Below, one piece after another: positions 37,891-50,033 of a stretch of 64,000 bases of DNA. The position numbers and the translations under genes are program-made. The DNA lies in the NCBI GenBank assembly GCA_029844215.1, contig CM056724.1:36494446-36558445 (forward strand), read 5' to 3'. This DNA is from Przewalskia tangutica. Lineage: Eukaryota > Streptophyta > Magnoliopsida > Solanales > Solanaceae. Position 1 is the stretch's first letter. The number at the start of each line of letters is the position of its first letter. The notes beneath the pieces were generated by a model. It was not told the origin of the DNA. It did no database searches and saw nothing but the letters and a program-made list of their open reading frames with translations.

Positions 37891-39251
37891 TGTTACACCC
37901 CGTAAGTCCAGGACATGTAGAAGAGAATGTACGAAAGGAAACAAGACTTGGAAATTGGTACGGCAGGAAGAATTGTTTTTCCGACGGAAAATGTTCCGAA
38001 CGTCGGCGGAAAACGTTCGTTGTTGAGAATTGGATTCTCAAAATTCATTATTTGAAGAGTATGAGACTTATTATTATTTTGGAAATTTATTGTTACGGAT
38101 TTGGTCACGTGGGGCCCACCCGAGGAATTTTACAGAATTGTGGGGCCCACGAGGGTTACGAAAATTTTATGAACGAATGAGAGGGCGACACGTGGCACCC
38201 CCACATGGCTTGGTCGAAATTTATGCAAGGGTAAAATGGTCATTGACCATCTTGGAAGATAAGTCTTCAAGCATGACATTGTTGACAAGTCAACTAGTCC
38301 ACATAAGCTTGATCCAAGTGAAACACATCCAAGCCACACATTTGTTGTAACCTAAGCCCTCCAATGTATTATATAAGCATAGCTAGTGCAAGACTTGGCA
38401 TTTAACACTTAGAAAATTTTAGAGAAACTCTTGTGCTTGTAGACGAGCTCTCGCTGAGCACTATTCCCACACAAAATTTTGCATTTGATTTCCATTAGCC
38501 ACAAGACTTTAAACCAAGGTTCATGAGTGTATTGTAAGTGTATCTCAATAGAAAATCCTGAAAGAGAGAGTTTTCAGATTAGTCGCAAGGTGAAAACCTA
38601 GTGGCTTTTCTAGTTTTTGATTGGAAATGGAAGAGAAGTTAGTTGTGAACTTCTAAAGGCTTCTAAGGAGTGCTTGGAGCGGATTGGAACCTAAGGAAAG
38701 GAGCTAAGAATTTGCTAAGGCGCGACTTTGAATCTTGGAAATTATAAGGGCTTATAAAGGTATAATCTTGTCGTTTTAGTAGTTAAGAGTTACTACTTGT
38801 TGTAGCTATAGATAGTAGCAAGCATGAAGTATATATTATGTAGTTGGACAAGTATTTTGGCTATTGGAACCCTAATCCGAAAACTAGCATGTTAGCCTTA
38901 AGACTACAATTCAAGTTGATTATTCGTTTAAGCGTCGCATGTTGTATAAACAAGGAAATTGTAGTTATTGAAGTTGTTTATAACTATATAACATGTTAGA
39001 CCTTAGAACTTGGAATTGGAAAAGGATTGGAAAAGACTTTGAATTGTTAGTATGTTGGCCGAGAATGGCTAGTGAAGTTTGAACTACTTTGTATATAATT
39101 GTGGGGCGGAATTTTACACGTGGTGTAAGGCGTGTAATCCCCTTTATTTGATTGTTGTTTGGAGCCTTAAATGTGGCGTGTTGGTTATTGTATTCGACCT
39201 TGAAAAAGGTGGCAAAGTGAGTAGAAACAAAGGAAGTCTTTGCCGATTTGC

Positions 39252-39289
39252 CGTAGAATTAGAGACCAAATACTTAGTATTATTCTACG
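39252..39289 (+). promoter_or_regulatory. Conserved LTR inverted repeat, element D 5' LTR
   Basis: CGTAGAAT (39252-39259) and ATTCTACG (39282-39289) flank a 22-nt spacer beginning TAGAGACC, which differs strongly from the element A and E spacers. The 3' LTR copy is at 45116-45153. Confidence 0.7.
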
Positions 39290-40389
39290 TAGAGACTAGA
39301 AGTTGATAGTCTTGTGACCATTATAGGTTGACACTTCCACATACGCGTATTCGGCTTAGCTTGTGGAATTAGTGAAAAGGTATGTGAACTATCTCCTCTT
39401 CTAGCATGATTCCTTAAGATAAAGAAAGTACGTCCTACTCCTTGAATGATCCATTCCTTGCTTGTATTTGGTTTGCCTAAAATAGAATTTGTTCTATGTA
39501 CTTCCTTGATTGTACTTTGATGTTTAGATTGTAAGTTGTATAATCCATTTTCTTGATGAAGTTTGGATTCTTAAAAGTAAAGGTATTTTACTTAAAGTAC
39601 ATATAGTCTTGAAAAGGAAGTGGTTTCTAAACCTTTTGGCTAGTGCCGTAGTTCCAAAACCTAAAGGTCATTAAAATGACTTTAGAGTCAAGGAGTGAGT
39701 GACGTAATTGTTTAACAGAGGAGAAATGACAGGAGTTAAGACAAGAAACTTGTTTTCTATATAGGAAGAGACTTGAAGTGTTTTGAAAGTTAAGGGACTT
39801 AAAGAGTTTTAAAGTATGTGATACTTGGTCCGCTTTAAACGTATAAGTCCTCGGATAGGAAATTGTATTTGGCGAAGGTATAAAGTGAATATAACGACTT
39901 TATGGGAAGTTGGTTATATTTGCTTTATGGAAAGATAAATGACTCGATTTTAATGAAAAGGCAACTTGATTTTAAGGCATCAATTGCCTAAAGTTTAGTA
40001 ATAAACTAAGTTACTTGGTTTCTAAAGGTTAAGAGACTAAGTGTATTTTTAAAAGTTAAGAAAAATCGATTTGAAAGTATTTAATACTTGGATTTTAATA
40101 AGTATAAGTCTCTTGGTTATAAAAGGAATGGATATGTCTAAAACCATAAAGGGTTATAACGGCTTTATGGGAAGTCGGTTATAACGGCTTTATGGAAAGT
40201 TTAGAAAGTTGTCTATTTTGATTAATCGACATAAGTTGCCTAGATTGTGAAAATTTGGAGTTACTTGATTTCAAGCTTTGAAATGAGTTTTCTAAAAGTG
40301 TAGTAACCTACTTTGAAAAATAGACACGCCTTGATACTACGGGTGTTAGTATCTTGGGATTTTTTTTTTACAAAAAGGAGTCTCTTGAA

Positions 40390-40700
40390 AAGATTAGTAC
40401 TTTGGCTTGATAAATTGAGAATTTGTCTAAGAGTGCCTTGATTAGTACTTTGGCTTGATAAATTGAGAATTTGTCTAAGTGTGCCTTGATAAGTACTTTG
40501 ACTTGTTAAATGAGAATTTATTCTATTTTGTGCCCTGATAAGTACTTTGGCTTGTTAAATGAGAATTTATTCTATTTGTGCTGATAAGTACTTTGGCTTG
40601 TTAAATGAGAATTTATTCTATTTGTGCCCGATAAGTACTTTGGCTTGTTAAATGAGAATTATCCTATGTGTGCCTTGATAAGTACTTTGATTGGTTAATT
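40390..40700 (+). repeat. 48-bp tandem array in element D LTR
   Basis: GTACTTTGGCTTG or GTACTTTGACTTG recurs at 40397, 40445, 40493, 40542, 40588, 40635 and 40682, a 46-49 bp period. Each unit also carries TTGAGAATTTGTCTA or AATGAGAATTTATTCTATT. The same array is in the 3' LTR at about 46262-46575. Confidence 0.92.
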
Positions 40701-40929
40701 GAGAACTTGCCTATACGTACGGGTAATAGCCTTTGAGTGCAAGTATTATGTTTTATTAAGTTCCGCGACTCTCGGTTGAAGCGGTCTACCGCCTTGTCAG
40801 AAGTTACCGACGCACCGACAAATGATGGGATTCCACGTATGCTTCCGCTACTTGTAGTACTGGGTTAAATTCCCGATTTTTATGTACACATGGTAGTGCT
40901 TATGTCTTGTTTGATGGTCGGTCGAGATA

Positions 40930-41220
40930 GGGTAAGAGTATAAGTGAGGTAAAACCCCAAGACGCTATACCACCGCTTTACCACCTTCTCCGGTAGAGTA
41001 TATGTGAGCGGTACACCCCAAGACGCTATACCACCGCTTTACCACCTTCTCCAGGTAGAGTATATGTGAGGGTAAACCCCAAGATGCTATACCACCTGCT
41101 TTACCACCTTCTCCGTGGTAGAGTATATGTGAGTGGTACACCCCAAGATGCTATACCACCGCTTACCACCTTCTCCGTGGTAAGAGTATAAGTGAGGGTA
41201 AACCCCAAGATGCTATACCA
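40930..41220 (+). repeat. 62-bp tandem array in element D LTR
   Basis: AGAGTATA-type starts recur at about 40936, 40996, 41058, 41121 and 41184. Each is followed by AACCCCAAGATGCTATACCA and TTACCACCTTCTCC. Copies differ mainly by one- to three-base indels around GGTG, CCTGC and CCGTGG. The 3' LTR counterpart is about 46806-47095. Confidence 0.92.
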
Positions 41221-41864
41221 CCGGGACTTGGTGTTCATGTATGCCTATTGGTGTTGTACTATATCATGGATCGGCAGGTGAGGAAAGATTCCACGCATGA
41301 TTGATGTTATGGGCGAGACCCATGGTTATATTTGCACGACTCGAGGCTGCGTCCGACTTGATGTGGATCGCTATGTATCAGGTAATCGTAGGCTATCGCA
41401 TATGTCTCCGCTTTGTTTAGATCGTTATGATTTTATTACGCATTTCATCGCTCACATACTTGGTACATTCTTCGCATCGACCTTCGTGGCCGCTCACGCC
41501 GCAGTTTAGGTACGCTGCTCGGTGATCGGCAGCGTAGGATCCTGCTCGTGGTTTTGGATAGCTCCTCTGCTCGTGAGTTTATCTTTTGGTATATATCCTT
41601 CAAGATGTGCTTTGTACGCTGGGTACGCGGGGCCTCATTCCGTCATAGTTCAAGATAACTCTTGAGGTCCGTATTCATACGTGGATCGACTCTACGATGT
41701 TGTCTGTTGTTTATGTATATATGGCAGCCTTGTCGCTTTGGGCTTGCACGACGCTTATTTTAAAGAAAAAAATGAGTTGTTACTAATTTCCGCAATGTAC
41801 TTAGTTGTTAAGGTAAGGGTGCCTGTAGGGCACCACCACGCGCCCGGGTTCGGGTGTGACAGAG

Positions 41865-41876
41865 TGGTATCGAGCG
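41865..41876 (+). other. Element D primer binding site
   Basis: TGGTATCGAGCG lies three bases after the LTR end. It is the initiator tRNA-Met type site with a missing or changed base (usual TGGTATCAGAGC). Element C has the same TGGTATCGAGCG form. Confidence 0.82.
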
Positions 41877-42060
41877 AATCCTCGGAATGTCTACGACCGT
41901 GTCTAGTAGAGTCTTGCTTATCGGTGTGTTGCGCGCCACACCCATAAACAGGAGGCTACAGGACATTTAAGAGTTGGTTTCTATTCTTCTCACTCCGAGA
42001 TCGTGCCATGAGCCGTGTTAGTAAGATAATTCCTCTCGACGTATTTTTGTGTTACAGCCT

Positions 42061-42860
42061 ATGCCTCCGGCGAGGGCAACACCGCCTGTAGGGCAAAGGA
42101 GTAGCAGGAGCTACTAGTCGACTCAGAGAGTTGATAGGGCTCGTGCCTGTGGTATACCTGGATGTTGTTCCACAAGGCGAGTTCTTCACGCAGTTTTGAG
42201 ACCCAAAGACAGAGCCTACGCTTCTCGCTTAGGAGAAAACTTTAGTGGTCGAGGAAGCGATTATGTTATTGACCAAGTTAGCGGTGCACAGCTTCCACAA
42301 AGAGGAGTTGTTCGGCCAAGCATGCAGTGTGCACAGAGGAAGAGGCCAGCGGAGATCGGCAGAAGAGGCTAGACCGGTTGGTTATCCCTGAGTTTTGGAC
42401 GAGTCGCCTCAAAGAATGAGTGAGGTATTCGTCCCACCTACCCAAGACATACCCTCGCAGCTCACATGTGGGAGATTTGACCTCACAAGGTATTTAGGAG
42501 CGGTCCAAGCTCCCGGGTCGAGGTTCCTGCAGAGAGCAGAGGACCTTTCTGGCCGAGGCCACCTATTCCTCAATGTATCGGATGTGGTAAACATCATTCG
42601 TGAAATGCCGTTATGACACGATAGTTGTTACTATTGTGGCCGTCCGGCCACAAGAAGTGGGAATGCCGGTTAGAAGAGCGTCAGGGTGGCTCACCTTTGA
42701 GGCCCAGAGTTGGTTCCCCTTCCTCCGCACCGCGTCCCCTGCAAGGCGGTGTTCGATGTCACCACGTGGTAGAGGTCGTGGGGAGTTTATAGTTCGCGGT
42801 CCTTCAACCGCATAGATGACGTGACCATCGGACAGATCGTGAGGCGACATCGCACGGGGT
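42061..42860 (+). pseudogene. gag: Element D gag remnant
   Basis: ATG at 42061 gives MPPARATPPVGQRSSRSY and then stops at 42115. This start resembles the element A gag start. Downstream, CIGCGKHH (from 42574) and CYYCGRP (from 42626) are two CCHC-type knuckle starts that lie out of frame with each other and lack their last Cys through small indels. A capsid core is not clearly readable. The open frame 42395-42616 reads the knuckle region in a wrong frame. Confidence 0.65.
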
Positions 42861-43260
42861 ACAGTATATTTCGACTCTTTTGAATCATACGTGCTTTGAT
42901 AGATTCAGATTTTGCCCTAGCATATATGTTTTCCTTGTGTTGCTAGCGATTATAAGTGATAGTTCCCCGCAGGTAGGAATACTTTGATTACTAAGGTGTG
43001 GAGTTAAGAATGTTGACAAGAATGGTAAGTGAACCGAGACTATAGTTGTGTAGAGTTCACACGTAGTAATTGCCCGACAGCTGTAAGACCAATAGAAGAT
43101 CAGACGGTAGAAATACTTGACCTATGTGACGAACCTCTAGTAATTAGGGGATAGGGTAAGAAGTACATTGAGATAAGAGAGAGATTTATTTCGTGCTAAG
43201 AACAAGAAGTTAAGTGTGACGATGAGTCGGGTTATAGACTCATTTCGGTCAACCGATAGT
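42861..43260 (+). pseudogene. pol: Element D protease trace
   Basis: Around 42880-42930 a frame reads FDSFESYVLIDSDFALAYM, which resembles the protease active-site entry (ALIDPGSTLSYV in element A). Near 43185 a GAGAGATTTATTTCGTGCTA stretch corresponds to element A's GGTAGGTTTATTTCGTACCT at about 13580, the end of the protease region. No RT motifs follow before the PPT. Weak, motif-level evidence only. Confidence 0.4.
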
Positions 43261-43752
43261 ATGGAATCGGGTGAATGTCGATAGAAATGGTCCCGCATGT
43301 GATAGGGTCCCGGGATGCCAGCCCAAGTTGAGTTAATCGTTATACGAGTTCGTGGACGCGTTCCACCGAACTAGGTCGTAAGGACCGGTAAGAGCCTTAA
43401 CGGAGTGTAAGTAACAATATGGCCAAGTTTGGATAGTAACTCCAAGGATTGGAGAATAGAAACAAAATTTGAGATTTTCAGACGTACTATATGAGTTTGG
43501 AAGACGAGAAAGTATGATAAGTAAGGAAAGAAAGGAACCTCAGGATCCCGTGTTTTGGGAAAGATCAGAACCTTCGAGTTTTGTGAGAAGGGGTCGCGAC
43601 GGAAGGTCCATTATTATGTTTACGTATGTTAGGTGATGGCCATGTGTGGCATCGTTGGTCTTGTGCGCTTTGATTGTTAGGCATAGTATAGAGATTATGC
43701 CGAGTTTGTATAGAGTGACAATCGACTAAGAACATTCGGGACGAATGTTTCT
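43261..43752 (+). other. Element D tail between protease trace and PPT
   Basis: About 0.5 kb contains no recognisable RT, RNase H, integrase or chromodomain. The last part, from ATGTGTGGCATCGTTGG (about 43633) to the GAACATTCGGGACGAATGTT hairpin (43731-43750), corresponds to the end of element A's coding region (about 16600-16740). The large pol segment present in A is missing. Confidence 0.6.
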
Positions 43753-43763
43753 AAGGGGAAGAA
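43753..43763 (+). other. Element D polypurine tract
   Basis: AAGGGGAAGAA stands directly before the TG of the 3' LTR. Confidence 0.88.
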
Positions 43764-46700
43764 TGTTACACCGTAAGTCCGTGACATGTAGAAGAGAATG
43801 TACGAAAGGAAACAAGACTTGGAAATTAGTACGCGGGAAGAATTGTTTTTCCGACGGAAAATGTTCCGAACGTCGGAAGGAAAACGTCGTTGTTGAGAAT
43901 GGATTCTCAAAATTCATTATTTGAAGAGTATGAGACTTATTATTATTTTGGAAATTTATTGTTACGATTTGGTCACGTGGGCCCACCCGAGGAATTTTAC
44001 TGGTGGGGCCCACGAGGGTTACGAAAATTTTATGAACGAATGAGAGGGCAACACGTGGCACCCCCACATGGCTTGGTCGAAATTTATGCAAGGGTAAAAT
44101 GGTCATTGACCATCTTGGAAGATAAGTCTTCAAGCATGACATTGTTGACAAGTCAACTAGTCCACATAAGCTTGATCCAAGTGAAACACATCCAAGCCAC
44201 ACATTTGTTGTAACCTAAGCCCTCCAATGTATTATATAAGCATAGCTAGTGCAAGACTTGGCATTTAACACTTAGAAAATTTTAGAGAAACTCTTGTGTA
44301 GATGAGCTCTCGGCTTTGAGCACTATTCCCACACAAAATTTTGCATTTGATTTCCATTAGCCACAAGACTTTAAACCAAGGTTCATGAGTGTATTGTAAG
44401 TGTATCTCAATAGAAAAATCCCGGAAAGAGAGAGTTTTCGTATTAGTCGCAAGGTGAAAACCTAGTGGCTTTTCTAGTTTTTGATTGGAAATGGAAGAGA
44501 AGTTAGTTGTGAACTTCTAAAGGCTTCTAAGGAGTGCTTGGAGCGGATTGGAACCTAAGGAAAGGAGCTAAGAATTTGCTAAGGCGCGACTTTGAATCTT
44601 GGAAATTATAAGGGCTTATAAAGGTATAATCTTGTCGTTTTAGTAGTTAAGAGTTACTACTTGTTGTAGCTATAGATAGTAGCAAGCATGAAGTATATAT
44701 TATGTAGTTGGACAAGTATTTTGGCTATTGGAACCCTAATCCGAAAACTAGCATGTTAGCCTTAAGACTACAATTCAAGTTGATTATTCGTTTAAGCGTC
44801 GCATGTTGTATAAAGAAGGAAATTGTAGTTATTGAAGTTGTTTATAACTATATAACATGTTAGACCTTAGAACTTGGAATTGGAAAAGGATTGGAAAAGA
44901 CTTTGAATTGTTAGTATGTTGGCCGAGAATGGCTAGTGAAGTTTGAACTACTTTGTATATAATTGTGGGGCGGAATTTTACACGTGGTGTAAGGCGTGTA
45001 ATCCCCTTTGTTTGATTGTTGTTTGGAGCCTTAAATGTGGCGTGTTGGTTATTGTATTCGACCTTGAAAAAGGTGGCAAAGTGAGTAGAAACAAAGGAAG
45101 TGCTGCCCGATTTGCCGTAGAATTAGAGACCAAATACTTAGTATTATTCTACGTAGAGACTAGAAGTTGATAGTCTTGTTGTGACCATTATAGGTTGACA
45201 CTTCCACATACGGCGTATTCGGCTTAGCTTGTGGAATTAGCCGAAAAGGTATGTGAACTATCTCCTCTTCTAGCATGATTCCTTAAGATAAAGAAAGTAC
45301 GTCCTACTCCTTGAATGATCCATTCCTTGCTTGTATTTGGTTTGCCTAAAATAGAATTTGTTCTATGTACTTCCTTGATTGTACTTTGATGTTTAGATTG
45401 TAAGTTGTATAATCCATTTTCTTGATGAAGTTTGGATTCTTAAAAGTAAAGGTATTTTACTTAAAGTACATAGAGTCTTGAAAAGGAAGTGGTTTCTAAA
45501 CCTTTTGGCTAGTGCCTTAGTTCCAAAACCTAAAGGTCATTAAAATGACTTTAGGGGAGTCAAGGGAGTGATTTACTTAATTGTTTAAAAGAGGAGAAAT
45601 GACATGATTTAAGAGAAGAAACTTGTTTTCTATATATTAAGAGACTTGAAGTGTTTTGAAAGTTAAGGGACTTAAAGAGTTTTAAAGTATGTGATACTTG
45701 TTCCGTTTTAAACGTATAAGTCCCTCGGATAGGAAATTGTATTTGGCGAAGGTATAAAGTGAATATAACGACTTTATGGGAAGTTGGTTATATTTGCTTT
45801 ATGGAAAGATAAATGACTCGATTTTAATGAAAAGGCAACTTGATTTTAAGGCATCAATTGCCTAAAGTTTAGTAATAAACTAAGTTACTTGGTTTCTAAA
45901 GGTTAAGAGACTAAGTGTATTTTTAAAAGTTAAGAAAAATCGATTTGAAAGTATTTAATACTTGGATTTTAATAAGTATAAGTCTCTTGGTTATAAAAGG
46001 AATGGATATGTCTAAAACTAAAGGGTTATAACGCTTTATGGGAAGTCATTATAACGGCTTTATGGAAAGTTTAGAAAGTTGTCTATTTTGATTAATCGGC
46101 ATAAGTTGCCTAGATTGTGAAAATTTGGAGTTACTTGATTTCAAGCTTTGAAATGAGTTTTCTAAAAGTGTAGTAACCTACTTTGAAAAATAGACACGCC
46201 TTGATACTACTGTGTTAGTATCTTGGGATTTTTTTTTTACAAAAAGGAGTCTCTTGAAAAGATTAGTACTTTGGCTTGATAAATTGAGAATTTGTCTAAG
46301 AGTGCCTTGATTAGTACTTTGGCTTGATAAATTGAGAATTTGTCTAAGTGTGCCTTGATAAGTACTTTGACTTGTTAAATGAGAATTTATTCTATTTTGT
46401 GCCCTGATAAGTACTTTGGCTTGTTAAATGAGAATTTATTCTATTTGTGCCCGGATAAGTACTTTGGCTTGTTAAATGAGAATTTATTCTATTTGTGCCC
46501 TGATAAGTACTTTGGCTTGTTAAATGAGAATTATCCTATGTGTGCCTTGATAAGTACTTTGGATTGGTTAATTGAGAACTTTCCTATACGTACCGGGTAA
46601 TAGCCTTTGAGTGCAAGTATTATGTTTTATTAAGTTGCCGCGACTCTCGGTTGAAGCGGTCACTGTCTTGTTGTAAGTTCTTGGGACGCACCGACGGTGA

Positions 46701-47767
46701 TGGGATTCCACGGGTATGCTCCGCTACTTGTAGTACTTGGGTTAAATTCGGATTTTTATGTAAGACATGGTAGTGCTTATGCCTTGTTTGATGGTCACGA
46801 GATAGGGTAAGAGTATAAGTGAGGTAAAACCCCAAGACGCTATACCACTGCTTTACCACCTTCTCCAGTAGAGTATATGTGAGTGGTACACCCCCAAGAC
46901 GCTATACCACCTGCTTTACCACCTTCTCGTGGTAGAGTATATGTGAGGGTAAACCCCAAGATGCTATACCACCTGCTTTACCACCTTCTCCGTGAGTAGA
47001 GTATGTGAAGTACACCCCAAGATGCTATACCACCGCTTACCACCTTCTCCGTGGTAAGAGTATAAGTGGGTAAACCCCAAGATGCTATACCACCGGTGGG
47101 ACTTGGTGTTCATGTATGCCTATTGGTGTTGTACTATATCATGGATCGCCGCGGTGAGGAAAGATTCCACGCACGATTGATGTTATGGGCGTGAGACCCA
47201 TGGTTATATTTGGGTAATGACTACGAGGCTGCGTCCGACTTGATGTGATCGCTTATGTATTGTAATCGTAGGTTGGCTATCGCATACGTCTCCCGCTGTT
47301 TAGATCGTTATGATTTTATTACGCATTTCATCGCTCACATACTTGGTACATTCTTCGTGACCGACTCCTTCGGCCGCGTTCATCGCCGCAGTTTAGGTAC
47401 GCTGTTCGTGATCGGCAGCGTAGGATCCTCGCTCGTGGTTTTGGATAGCTCCTCTGCTCGTGAGTTTATCTTTTGGTATATATCCTTCAAGATGTGCTTT
47501 GTACGCTTTGGGTACGGCGGGGCCTTGTCCGTCATAGTTCAAGATAACTCTTGAGGTCCGTATTCATATGTGGGATCGACTCATGTATGGTCATGGTTCG
47601 TTGTTTATGTATATATGGCAGCCTTGTCGGCTTTGCCCTTGCACGTACGTTTATTTTAAAGAAAAAAAAAATGAGTTGTTACTAATTTCCGCAATGTACT
47701 TAGTTGTTAAGGTAGAAGGGCGCCCAGGTAGGGCACCAGTCACGGGCCCGGGGTTCGGGGTGTGACA
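43764..47767 (+). repeat. Element D 3' LTR (4.0 kb)
   Basis: TGTTACACCGTAAGTCC to GTTCGGGGTGTGACA. It is near-identical to 37891-41861 over long stretches, with many short indels in CG-, CCWGG- or GGG-rich spots. It contains the same inverted repeat (45116-45153) and the same two tandem arrays. Confidence 0.92.
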
Positions 47768-47772
47768 AGCGT

Positions 47773-50033
47773 ATCCTACTGGGAGAGTGGAATAGCTATC
47801 AAGGTTGAAGTACTTTGGAGCATTTTGCTACGTGTCGATAATCGTCGCGAGGTATGTGAACCTCTTCCTTCCTTTGGCATGATCCTATGTATGGAATATA
47901 CTTGTGGTATCATTTCATGTTTCCTTCTACTCTTAGAAGTTAAGAGGTAGTTGTGTGATTTACTCTATGGAGAACTTTTCCTATCTTTTGAGCATGACTA
48001 GTTGCACGTATGTAGTACGGTAGACGTACAAGACTATGACATTCTTTACTTGTTTTATGTAATGCCAAGTCGGGTGAGTTAGGAGATTAACTCGCTTCTT
48101 TGAAAGTATAAAGGATGTCTTAAGTTTTATTAAGGTTAAGGGACTTAAAGAGTTTTAAAAATATGTGATACTTGTTCCGTTTAAATGTATAAGTCCCTTG
48201 GATAGGAAAGTGTATATGGCTAAGGTATAAAGTGAATATAACGGCTTTATGGGAAGTTAGTTATATTTGCCTTATGGAAAGATAAATGACTTGGCTATGT
48301 AAAGAGGCAACTTGATTTTACGACATCAATTGCCTAAGGTTTTATAATAAAAAGGAGTCGAGTTGATTTGGCTAATTTACGGCACAAATGAGAATAAGTA
48401 TCGAACAAGCCATCGCGTTAATAAAGGAAAATGTAATGACAATCCATTATGTTAAAACAAGTAGAAATCCTCCATCTGCATAGAAGCTAAGATAAGACAA
48501 AATTGTATTACATTTTCTAGATCATGGCTACTTGATTAAGATCGTTATAAATAAGTATAACTTATTCACGACGCACCAAAGATTTGTTACTAATTTTAAA
48601 AGAGTTTACGTATGAAGCTTCTAAGACTTTGAAACTTGTTTTCTTAAAAGTTAAGAGACTTGAAGTATTTTGAAAGTTAAGAGAATTGATTTGAATGTAT
48701 AAATCTCTTAGTTATAAAAGGAATGAGTTTGTCTAAAACCATAAAGGGTTATAACGGCTTTATGGGAAGTTGGTTATAACGGCTTTATGGAAGGATAAGA
48801 GAATGGTTTTCTCTAATAACAAATCAAGGAATAACTAGTATTAAGGAAGGGCAAATTGTTTTAAAGGTACCAATTGCTTAAGGTTTTTAATAAAGAAGTC
48901 ACTTGATTTAGAAGCCTACAATTGTATTTCTAAAAAGTATTGTGACTTGTCGTGAAAAGTAGATATGACTTGATACTACGGTTATTAGTATCTTGGAAGT
49001 TTTATTTGAAAGAGAATCATTTTAAAGGAGTAGAGGCACGTAGTACGTTGGGTTAAATTCCCGGATTTTATAATGACATGTTAGTGCCTTAAGTAAACAA
49101 AAATGAGAGTGTGTATGAACAAGCTAATAAGAAGTTAGGGGATTTCTTAACTTGCTTATGTTATGTATGATAAGTCGGTAGTACTTATGTTATGTATGGT
49201 AAGCCGGTAGGGCTTATGTTATGTATGATGGCCGGTTGAGTTAGGGTAAGAGTATAAATGAGGGGCAAGCCCCAAGACGTTATACCACCTTCTCTAGGGT
49301 AAGAGTATAAATGAGGGGAAAGCCCCAAGACGTTATACCCCCTGCTTTACCACCTCCTCCAGGGTAAGAGTATAAATGAGGGGCAAGCCCCAAGACGTTA
49401 TACCACCTGTTTTGATTGATATTATGGGCGTGAGACCCATGGTTATGTTTTACACTTTTAGTCATCGGTGATGGGGATTCCACGGGCATGCTTTGATATG
49501 GTGTGACTTGATCGCGTCCATTGGTAGGGTAGTATATGTGTCCCTCCGTAGTGGGGACTATGTTATGAAAGATAAGTAAGTTAGATAGAAATGAACTTAA
49601 TGACTTCTCCTAAGTAAGTACGTAAGATATGACTATAACTCTTAATGGAATGGAAAAAGATATTGATGTAAGTTATGTGGAAAAACTTGATTGAATTCTT
49701 AAGTATGTATGTAAGAATATGATGTTAATTCCTATTGAAAGAAGGAAAAGAATGATTAATGTACGATTAAGTTCATAAGTGGTAATGACACTACAGATCC
49801 GGTATGTATTTTTATACTTGTCCTTGTCATTCTTTTGTACGCTTATGATCCGCATCAGACGTTATTTCTGCTCCATATTCTGCACTGTTAGATCGACTTC
49901 TTCGGCCGCGTTCATGCCCGCAGGTTTAGGTACACAGTTGTGGATCCGCGAGCTTAGGATCCCGGTTCAGCAAGTTGAGATGGCTCCAGTGTTCCGGAGT
50001 TGTCACGTTTATGTTTATTCAGGGGTACGGCGG
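47773..50033 (+). repeat. Element E LTR copy 1, right part
   Basis: It resumes E after D and matches 50713 to about 53080. It includes about 260 bp (near 48360-48620) not seen in the A or D LTRs, a tandem module with AGCCCCAAGACGTTATACC (about 49247-49410), and a GTTCATGCCCGCAGG box typical of these LTR ends. It stops at the GCGG fusion (50030-50033). Confidence 0.85.

Larger units (their letters stand above)
37891..41861 (+). repeat. Element D 5' LTR (3.97 kb)
   Basis: It runs from TGTTACACCCCGTAAGTCCA to GTTCGGGTGTGACA. It holds the conserved inverted repeat (39252-39289), a 48-bp tandem array (about 40390-40700) and a 62-bp tandem array (about 40930-41220). Open frames such as 37890-38180, 38030-38350 and 39079-39306 are duplicated in the other LTR and have no recognisable protein. 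Confidence 0.92.
37891..47767 (+). mobile_element. Element D: gag-only chromovirus derivative with 4-kb LTRs
   Basis: This is a 9,877-bp element: 5' LTR 37891-41861, PBS 41865, internal region only 1.9 kb, PPT, 3' LTR 43764-47767, flanked by AGCGT. The internal region keeps a decayed gag and traces of protease, then passes directly to the tail before the PPT. RT, RNase H and integrase are absent. LTRs agree closely apart from small indels. D therefore inserted recently and, lacking its own pol, was either mobilised in trans or lost pol after insertion. The first is favoured because C shows a similar structure. Confidence 0.9.

Noticed and set aside
38030..38350. 106-residue frame in the element D LTR, partly repeated at 43890-44213
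   Set aside because: Both copies lie in LTRs and differ by frameshifting indels. No recognisable domain.
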